Part shown: positions 56,379-64,000 of the stretch, in pieces
Numbering within the stretch: position 1 is the first letter of the stretch
Layout: each line of letters opens with the position of its first letter
DNA from: Limnoperna fortunei
Taxonomy: Eukaryota; Mollusca; Bivalvia; Mytilida; Modiolidae
NCBI GenBank assembly: GCA_944474755.1
Contig: OX104115.1
Span: 30,116,043-30,180,042 of the forward strand
Direction: 5' to 3'
Length of the DNA: 64,000 nt
Made by a program: the position numbers and the translations under genes
The notes under the pieces: generated by a model
The model's database searches: none
What the model saw: only the letters and a program-made list of their open reading frames with translations
What the model was told of the DNA's origin: nothing

Positions 56379-57420
56379 TCTAACATTTCTCTCAAATGTT
56401 CCCTTACCTCGTCGAACAGGGCTGGCGGAATGCGTCTATGCGGTTCTTTGAACGGTTTATCGTCAGTTAATTTAATCTCATGCTCCAACAAACGCGTATA
56501 GCCGATATCGGTAGGACCTTTTGAAAACACCGACTTGTCAAGAAGACCCTTCAACCTAATCTTGACATCTTCATTTAATTCCTCACTGATCTTGACACCC
56601 AATTCATCAATAGATAGTTTATTATCTTGATCTTTAACTTCTTTTACATCAGTATCCAAATGACGTATGACCTTGACCTCATTCAAACTACACAACAGAC
56701 TTTTAGGTTTAATTTCCAGTACTTTAGCAGTCATATTGAAAACTCTAACTGGAATTCTACAACTTTGGCCTTTTAAATTTACCGGTACAACTCTAGGACA
56801 TATACCTAACTCATCTGAATATCTACCCTCACAGTTTTCAGTGACCACGGTCGTTATTTCAGAGACTTTTGATCTAGCTAAACCGGATATGGTGACAACT
56901 GACATGGGATTTATCTTCATAACTTTTCGATTGGTAGACCTGACTTGGCCAACCGTTTGATCCATCATAGCAGTAAAAGCTAGGTCCCATTCTTTCGGAA
57001 TATTTCTTGAATTATCTTGCGTAATAGACTTGCTGAACAAATTAATAATATTTGTTCCAACTATTACGGGTACGCCACTATTGTACTCCGTAGGAGAAAC
57101 AACTAATAAAGGTACAAATACCTCTAAATCTGACATAAAATTAACCTTAACTTTCACCTCAACATATCCTAAATACGGCAAAGTACTTCCGCTAGCAACA
57201 TTTATCTCTAAATGAAACTCTGTTAAACTCTTAACCTTTGGTATGGGTTTTAACTTATTTATATGTGCACTTCAAATAGACGACACCATTGAACCACTGT
57301 CAATCAGAACCTTAGTCTTAATGTTATTTATAAAAATAAATGTCTCATTAGCATGACCTACCATTCTATCATATAAACTATTCTCAACCACTTGTGTACT
57401 TATTTTAACTTTGGGACTGG
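56363..57420 (-). pseudogene. gypsy protease and truncated RT start
   Basis: The protease has KTKVLIDSGSMVSSI (active-site DSG, about 57290) followed by a TGA stop at 57272-57274, then an open frame 57181-56363 with VPLLVVSPTE and GVPVIVGTNIINLF, the Ile-Gly strand of the retropepsin. The RT N-terminus follows (SKGPTDIGYTRLLEHEIKLT and HRRIPPALFDEVREHLREML) and then fuses into LTR sequence. No RT catalytic box remains. Confidence 0.85.
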
Positions 57421-57485
57421 GTTTGTCATTGACACCCTTCTGTTTCAAATCTCTAGTTAGTCCCTCAACAGAGATTTCTGCTCGT

Positions 57486-58575
57486 TTAAATTCTCTGTTT
57501 GACCTTTGTTCTGATTATCCTGACCTTGACTTTGGTTTTGACCGTTATTTTGACCTTTGTTTTGATAACCACCTCTACCCTGCCAAAATTTCCTCTACCT
57601 TTATTATTACCTCTATATCCTTCACCTTTTGACTTAATGTCATTCTTAACCTTCTTCAACTCCCCTTCAACTGATTCCATTCTTTTGTTTAAACTTTGCA
57701 GTGTTTTCAAAAGTTCGTCCAACTTATCGGATTGAGCAACGTTTGCTTGCTGAATAACCTTCGATTCGGTACTAGATTTCGAATAATTAGACAGGTCTAA
57801 TTCTATAGATCGAATTTCTTTACGCAATTGGTCAAAATCTTTAATAGTGTCATATTTATAACGGCTCGCGTTTTTTAAAAGCGGATCTCTTAAACCAGAC
57901 CAAAATTTTGATCTCAACATCTCGCTTTTGGCTTTCGTGTTAATCTGACCCTTCTCAACAGCTAATTGAATAATACTTTCAAGTTGCATGCCATATTCAG
58001 CAACAGACTGATTTGGAAGCTGATTCTCACTATAAAAATTGTTGCAATAATGCTTCACTACTGAAAACATTGCCATAAACCCCCTCTAACTTATCAATAA
58101 TCTGTGTGGGCGTAGCATTATCAGAAATCGATAATAGTAAACTTCTTGCTTTACCCTTTAATGAACCTCTAATACTATGAACCAATATGGTATCAGTATG
58201 GTTTTTCTCTCTAATAATACATTTGACTTCATATTTCCATACATCAAATGTTACTTCACTTTTCTCCTCACCCGAGAATATAGGAATTCTAGGTTTGGCA
58301 TATGATTGATCATTTATACCGGTCTGATTATCAACTACTGGATGAATGCCAGCTAATGTAGTATGGGGCTGTGGATTTGCAAGATGTTGCTTACTCCTAA
58401 CTGCCGGAGTACTAGTTCTAAAATCAACTTATTGATTCAACTGATTATATTCATCAGTAGTCACTACTTTATACTCAGTATGTTGATTGATTATATCAAT
58501 CATCAAAGCAATTTTCTCAGGACTAATAGACTCTAAAATCTCTTTCTTAGTAGTTTCTTTACCACCCGTCGCCAT
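57486..58575 (-). pseudogene. gypsy gag, broken
   Basis: Starts with ATG at 58575 (MATGGKETTKKEILESISPE). A stop falls after DEYNQLNQ (about 58430). The capsid-like core has FDVWKYEVKCII, LVHSIRGSLKGKARSLLLSI; an extra T near 58030 shifts the frame, and 58076-57486 continues with NQSVAEYGMQLESIIQLA and FWSGLRDPLLKNASRYKYDT. A coiled-coil (LLKTLQSLNKRMESVEGELK) follows. The end is N/Q/G-rich in a shifted frame, without a zinc knuckle. Confidence 0.82.
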
Positions 58576-59391
58576 CTTAAGTTACAACAAATATCAATGA
58601 AAACAAAGATGATAATGAAATGAAAATGAAAGATAATGAAATGAAAATGATAACACACCAATGATCAGTCAAATGTCAGTCGTATATCGCTGTAACCTGT
58701 GAAAATTTGTTAATTGTGCCTGTGCTGGGTGATTGTGCTGTGATAATTCCTGCAAAATATCAATATAAAATTAATATATATATATATGTAATATAAATAG
58801 AATACATATAATATAAAATACAAAATAATTAAAAGTTCTTTAAAGTATAAATAATTATAAACTTTACACAGTTTATTACGTAATTACTGTTCGCCGTTGA
58901 TGGACAATAGACGTCTCATATTATGTTTAATGAAGTATGACTGCACGGACGGACTTGTACCGGCAATACACAAATTACGGTTACGATCCTTTACAGGTAT
59001 CGGATAAACTTCATCCTTTAATGTCGATAATGAATATCTTAGTAAAATCACTTTTCCAATAATTAAATGTTGAATATTTCAAATAATTGAAACAAAACTA
59101 AATCCAAATAAGTTATGCGCATCTACAAGAACAATTACTTCTTGAATAACTTTTTCCACAAAGAACGTAGATAATAAATGTACTTCTCAGCGGTCATATA
59201 AATTAATTATATACAATATTCTCAAGATAATACTACACGGTGATATGAGAACAGCTTTTTATCCACCATCCGTCTATACCGGATACTAATACTTCCTTGG
59301 TCCGGACATATTTTACCAGCTGTAGAAGTGTTGATATCAAAGGACATCTAGGGACATCAGAAACGTCAGTCGTAGTCTTTGGACGATGCTT

Positions 59392-59409
59392 ATCTCGGTG
59401 GAACCTCCA
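59392..59409 (-). other. Primer binding site for tRNA-Gln
   Basis: Minus strand TGGAGGTTCCACCGAGAT, two bases after the LTR end. Its complement ATCTCGGTGGAACCTCCA equals the 3' end of animal tRNA-Gln plus CCA, from memory of that tRNA, with 18 of 18 matches. Confidence 0.8.
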
Positions 59410-59411
59410 CA

Positions 59412-60050
59412 TGTCGCAGTTAATTTTTCATGTATATGACTGCTCATATAAATGCAACGCCCAATATTATTATTTTTTTTATTAATCTGAAATATATAGT
59501 TAACATTTTACACAATATTCAGGAAACATACAATGCCTGAAATAAACCATAATACAATGACGAAGTTTATATATTCTTTGTAAATGAACTGATATATTTA
59601 TCAATTGAAATATTCAATGATTAAACTGTATTTCTTTAAACAATCTCTAAGTAATAAAATAAACCAAATTATATAAAACATTTAAATTGACTTGGATTTA
59701 ACTTTACTTTAATAACCTTTTGCAAAAATAGTAATAAAGAATTTGTCATACGTCGGCCGATGTTCTTATATGGAGTGGCAGTAAATATTATACACTTTCT
59801 TTATTTATATTGTGTAGTAGAAAACGACATGCATGCAGTGCCCGTGCAGTTAGCGCGCGAAAGCTATTGTATAACCCAGTCCTGTCGTCACATATTGTAA
59901 TACGTCACATAGTCGATGAGTAAATGACGAAATGATAAAAATACGTAATGAATGGGTGGTACAATGAAATAGATGAACTATGAAAACAAATATCAATTGT
60001 ACAATCTTAATAATTAAATTAAACTAATAACATATATATTGCCGGTGACA
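59412..60050 (-). repeat. 5' LTR (639 bp)
   Basis: Lower end TGTCGCAG at 59412 is shared with 56161; upper end GGTGACA at 60044-60050 gives the matching inverted terminus on minus. The 218 bp shared with the 3' remnant differ at only several positions. Confidence 0.8.
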
Positions 60051-60494
60051 TATGCAAATTTAACATGAAAATTTAATACAAATGAAATTATTGATTTTGT
60101 GTAACCAATGTCATGCCATATTATTTAACTGAATTTGAGTGGGTTACTATTTGTTGTTATTTACAGTACTCAAATCGTAAGCGTTTCAAAATCCGTCAGC
60201 AATCAGTTATCAATCAGTTAGATCAGTCCAATCGTTCCAAATCCGTCAGATCGTTCCTAATCCGCCCATCCGTCAATTCGGAACGATCTGACTGATCTGT
60301 CGGATTGATTTTGACTGATCGCTTAAATGCGACCATTCAATTTTAGGTCAGTGAAATAAATATTTCGAAATGTGAAAATTCGTTTCACTTGCAAATATTA
60401 GAAGTATAAAAATGTCAACTGTTATTTCCTTATTTCTGACTCGTTTTACCTAAACATAAGGCTTAAACTAGTCTAAAGTTTTAAATCTGTAAAA

Positions 60495-60770
60495 GGGGCC
60501 TCGGTGGCCGAGTGGTCAAGGTAGTTCGTCTACTATTGATCACGTGGTCTGTCAACACTGCACTGAGATTGCGGGTTCGATTCTCACTGCGGGCAGGGTA
60601 GACTCGACTCCAATCTTAATTGACGAGAATTGCCAGTTTTCCTACCGCAGGTCGAGGGTTTTCTCCGGGTACTCCGGCTTCCTCCCCCAATAAAACTGGA
60701 CGCCATGATATAGCTGAAAAATTGCTGAAAGTGGTGTTAAACACAATCAAACAAACAAACAAACAAACAA
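60495..60770 (+). mobile_element. tRNA-derived SINE, best-preserved copy
   Basis: GGGGCCTCGGTGGCCGAGTG (A box), GCGGGTTCGATTCTCACTGC (B box), CTCCGGGTACTCCGGCTTCC, ACTGGACGCCATGATATAGC, GTGTTAAACACAATCAAACA and a (CAAA)n tail. Imperfect flanks (AAATCTGTAAA / AAATGCTATAAA) may be the target duplication. Confidence 0.95.
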
Positions 60771-62162
60771 TAAATGCTATAAATGGAAATCACCCCAATT
60801 TATAACGAGTTCATCTGTGACAGAATATAAACATCACATTGTGTCATTTTATGAAAAAAAATAAGAAAAAAAAATTAAGAAAAAAAAACACACTCACAAT
60901 GACTTAAACACATATTTGACCTCGCGTGTCAATGCGCGAGTACCTTGCATATTTAAAATTTAATAAAGCGGAAGAAGAGCGAAAGACGAAAAACGTGAAA
61001 GGCAGAAGCATAATTTTATTTTTCAATTCGCAATTTCGCGTTATCATTATTTCTATGTATGTTCGTTTGAAGTTTATAATACTAAATGAGATGTACGACA
61101 ACAGCGAAAACATCTATTATAAAATATTCACTATTTCATTGTGTCACATGAATTTACAAGACTTAAATCTAAAAAATAAATAACTACTAAACATGCTCGT
61201 ATATGGGTACTTCTGAGTTAACGATGCGAACATACAAGCGTAAGATTGAAATCTATTCTGCTTTTCGCATTTTTGCCGTCACAATTTCGAGTTTTCGTTT
61301 GATGAAATATCAAGGACGAAGTACTTTGAATATTGTAACCCTTTCTTTGTTATCCATTCAGTAATACGTAAATAAGATTGGTGAATATTCCACGAACAAA
61401 GTTTTTAAAACATGGACGGATTTTTTTAGAGGTTAGTTTGTACCTTTCTTGTTCGTTTACTAATAATTTTTCATTAACAATGATATTTTAATTAATGTGT
61501 GGTTTTTTTTTACGATGCCTGTTATAGGCGTTCGATATTTAATGACATATTAAGTATAAATGTTTCCTGAAAAATCGGGAAAATTTGAAATAAGTTAGGG
61601 TTCACAGAGCTGCCCAGCGCGTCCTCAGTTGTCGGATAAGGGATGCCCTTTGGTTTTTTGTCGTGGGGGGAGTAAGGGTTCAGGTGAAAATACGGAAAAG
61701 CCTGCCTGCTGACCATAGTGGGTTACGTGTTTAGAGAGTGCCACGCTACTTGCACGATAAGGCTACCTTTTGTAGATTTCTTAAAAGAGTAGGCTTAAAA
61801 AGAAACATTTCCCGCCCCTAGCCATACCCAATATTTTTTCAATCAAAATTTTTGCCCCTGGGTCCATCTTTCCTTAATTGTTCGTTTTTTAACTTGTTTT
61901 CGTCCTGAATATAGCTGAAATACTGCTCGCTGCATGAAATATGTTAATATTCAAATTGAAGGAAACTCAAGGGCAAGTTATGAAAAGTTTCTGTTCATCG
62001 ATATGACTGTAATGACAAACCGATCTTTGTAGACCTAAGCAATTAATGACGTTACTAAATTACTATTTCGTACCATAAGACCTGGTTGTCTGTCTGAAAC
62101 ACATTTTTTATGCTTAACTGCAGTATTCGCGGATTTTCCTCCCCATCGATAATAGACTTTAT

Positions 62163-62390
62163 GGGGCCTCGGTGGCTGATTGGACGGTTATCTACTATAT
62201 CACAGGCCTGTCAACAGGTTGCGGATTTCTGAATTACTGCCGGAAGGGGATACTCGACCCAAACTTAATTGACAAGGATTGTCGGTTTTAACATGTAATC
62301 CGATCCGGCTTCCTCCCACCACCACCCCCCCCCCCCAAAAAAAAAAAAAAAAAAAAAACACTGGACGCCAAGCAAAAAAAATAAATCCAG
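62163..62390 (+). mobile_element. Old SINE shared by both element copies, with C/A homopolymer expansion
   Basis: GGGGCCTCGGTGGCTGATTG head and AACAGGTTGCGGATTTCTGA as at 37419. Between CTTCCTCCCACC and CTGGACGCCA there is a run of about 14 C and 24 A, an expansion of the CCCCCAATAAAA spot. Confidence 0.85.
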
Positions 62391-63408
62391 CGTATTGTCA
62401 GTATACTTTATAAAATACTTTAAGTGCATGTCAAATAAAACTTGCTACAAGAATCGCTGTATATTTTAGAATATTTCAACTTTGTTTATTGACAATGGTT
62501 TTTCAACAGTTCAACAATTATTTATACATAACAATTTTGTAATTAAATTTAAAAATGTTGTAAACTAAATAAAAACATGTAGGCAAATATTTAATTATGT
62601 AAAAATAATGCCTGTGAAAAAGAGGCCATGTCCGTTGCTAAATGTGAAATAAATCTTTTACTGAGTGCGATGGAGGGGACGGGTTGGCTTTAAATATTTA
62701 CGACATAAAAATATATACTTGTAACTGGCAACATAAAATAGAAAAGCCGAAGTCAACATTCGCGGAAATAAAAAGGACGATCGATAAGGGATTACGAAAA
62801 TAAAACATTATTCACGTCGCTATTGATGTGCCTTATATCGAACAGAGTTTTTAGAAAATTTACAGGACTCGACACGCAGATACATGTATGTCTTGCCTTA
62901 AATAAATCTGCTTAATTTAATAATATGAAGAAAATCGTCGTTTTTTGTTGTTTATTTTTTGTTTCTTTTTATTTTTATTTTATTTTTTTTTTTTTTGAAC
63001 GCGACATTTCTATTAACTACTCTTTTGAATACTTGCGTTTATTTTATTATAAATGCATATGCAATATACACATGACGCAGAATTCTTGTCCTCTTCAAAA
63101 TTATTAAGTTATACGTATCCGTCAATAAACTGACCGATTTATGCTTATAATTACATGACGGATTCTGGGTTCATAATTTTGTATTTAAACATAATAATAC
63201 TGTCATGACTGTCAAAAATATTATATTAATATGTTTTTGGTATAGTTTGGTAAGTTAGGTAAAAATGCATACCGTCCTTGTTCTGTATGGTTGAGCAAAA
63301 TTACCAGTTATTTAATTAACAAGTGTGTCATTGTTTACGGTTGGTATCTAACCGCGCCGATGCAAACGTATTTACCACCTGATACATATCAACATTAATT
63401 ACATGTAG

Positions 63409-64000
63409 TTGAATGAATGAATGAATAGTTTATTGCAAAAAGCACTACGACATGCTATGGCAAACAAATAATATAATACAATTGTAACAACAATGACAGA
63501 TAATAGAGAACAGTTAATCAAAATAAATAAAGGTATTATGAAACAATGTGAGATCTGACTTTCCAAGCTGAATTGAGATAATTACACAATTTTATGGTGA
63601 GAGAGCGATTAGAAGCTTTCAACAAATTACAAAGTTTATGCTTGTTTGGCCATGAACAGTAGTATTTAGGTAAAAAATTACATCTCAAAAATCTATATGC
63701 CGGACAAATTAGTATAAAATGATATTCATCTTCTACAACGTTCATTTTACAACAAGTACATATACGATTCTCTCTCTGTGTATTATTATAACGACCAACC
63801 TCAACATTTAACTTGAGTGAACCACTACGTAATTTAGATAACAAATAAAAATTACAATTGAAATCTAAATATTTTTCTATACAAAAATCTGATTTATATA
63901 ATCTATAAATACTTAGTTTAGAACACTCTTCTAAACTTTAATGCCAACTTGGCAAAAATTGGTCTTTTATTCTTCTTCTTCTTTATGGTTTCCAGTATTC
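63409..64000 (-). mobile_element. LINE 3' end, runs off the window
   Basis: Minus frame 63844-63536: LRSGSLKLNVEVGRYNNTQR, then ENRICTCCKMNVVEDEYHFI and LICPAYRFLR. C-x2-C with E-x2-HFIL-CP-Y is the C-terminal zinc-binding region of CR1/Jockey-like elements. The 3' end is an (ATTC)n tail (63411-63428 on plus as GAATGAATGAATGAATAG). RT would lie beyond 64000. Confidence 0.8.

Larger units (their letters stand above)
56161..60050 (-). mobile_element. Ty3/gypsy-type LTR retrotransposon, internally deleted
   Basis: Read on minus: 5' LTR 60050-59412, tRNA-Gln PBS, leader, gag, protease, first part of RT, then directly a truncated 3' LTR (56378-56161). LTR ends are TGTCAC...GCGACA. TATG flanks both sides (56157-56160 and 60051-60054), a 4-bp target duplication. 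RT core, RNase H, integrase and most of the 3' LTR are missing in one deletion. Remaining frames carry stops and shifts. Confidence 0.9.
60164..63181. mobile_element. Non-autonomous Tc1/mariner-type element, copy 2
   Basis: Begins TA|CAGTACTC, with the same subterminal words (AAATCCGTCAGCAATCAGTT). It aligns along its length with copy 1: GAAATGTGAAAATTCGTTTC, GACCTCGCGTG, GTGTCACATGAATTTA, GATTACGAAAATAAAACATT and CCGTCAATAAACTGACCGAT. Homology ends at 63181; the right terminus is lost. It has one private SINE and shares the old SINE. No transposase. Confidence 0.83.

Noticed and set aside
56667..56960. Plus-strand 97-codon frame
   Set aside because: Antisense shadow of the gypsy protease frame.
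57499..57735. Plus-strand frame of hydrophobic residues looking like membrane protein
   Set aside because: Antisense of the N/Q/K-rich gag tail; the hydrophobicity is a by-product of reverse reading.
60495..60570. A functional tRNA gene at the SINE heads
   Set aside because: A and B boxes are present, but the sequence does not fold into a complete tRNA and the same head recurs in many SINE copies.

Overview
This is a eukaryotic window, most likely from a bivalve mollusc and probably a mussel (Mytilidae). The reasons are the intron-rich gene with GT-AG introns, at least a dozen copies of one tRNA-derived SINE family, two fragments of a repeat carrying the motif CGCGCGTCTGGCGTAGTAAATT-like that I associate with mussel sequence, and remnants of DIRS, LINE, gypsy and Tc1/mariner-type elements. 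Nothing prokaryotic is present.

Layout. 1-6456 is a tandem array of a 1389-bp unit (four full copies and 900 bp of a fifth), ending in a 200-N assembly gap (6457-6656). 6657-11728 is non-coding with two decayed transposase-type pseudogenes, a SINE and a degenerate tandem repeat. 11729-16819 is a structurally complete DIRS-type (tyrosine-recombinase) retrotransposon with inverted terminal repeats and an internal complementary region. Its gag-like ORF and recombinase frame are open, but its reverse transcriptase and RNase H are damaged.

17731-51743 (+) carries the only host gene I can support: a VEGFR-like receptor tyrosine kinase. I assembled 19 coding exons whose phases all agree and whose total is 3006 nt (1001 residues plus stop). 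They encode the second half of an Ig domain matching VEGFR D3, then D4-D7, a transmembrane helix, juxtamembrane segment, split kinase with insert, and a tail with three YxKM motifs. The signal peptide, D1, D2 and first half of D3 are not visible. Its introns are filled with transposon debris: SINEs, a LINE with RNase H, two copies of a reverse transcriptase of a Penelope-like or related element, and a 3.2-kb Tc1/mariner-type non-autonomous element nested precisely inside one of those copies.

51744-56160 is 3' flank without recognisable genes. 56161-60050 is a minus-strand Ty3/gypsy-type element with a full 5' LTR, a tRNA-Gln primer binding site, broken gag and protease, and a deletion that fuses the start of RT to a truncated 3' LTR. 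60164-63181 is a second copy of the Tc1/mariner-type element, and 63409-64000 is the 3' end of a minus-strand LINE that continues past the window.

Functionally, the receptor would bind a VEGF/PDGF-type ligand outside the cell and signal through its tyrosines inside. The mobile elements are passengers. No new defence or metabolic system is visible; the points most worth a second look are the tandem array with its heat-shock-type element, the YxKM tail of the receptor, the GC-AG intron, and the nested and paired transposons.
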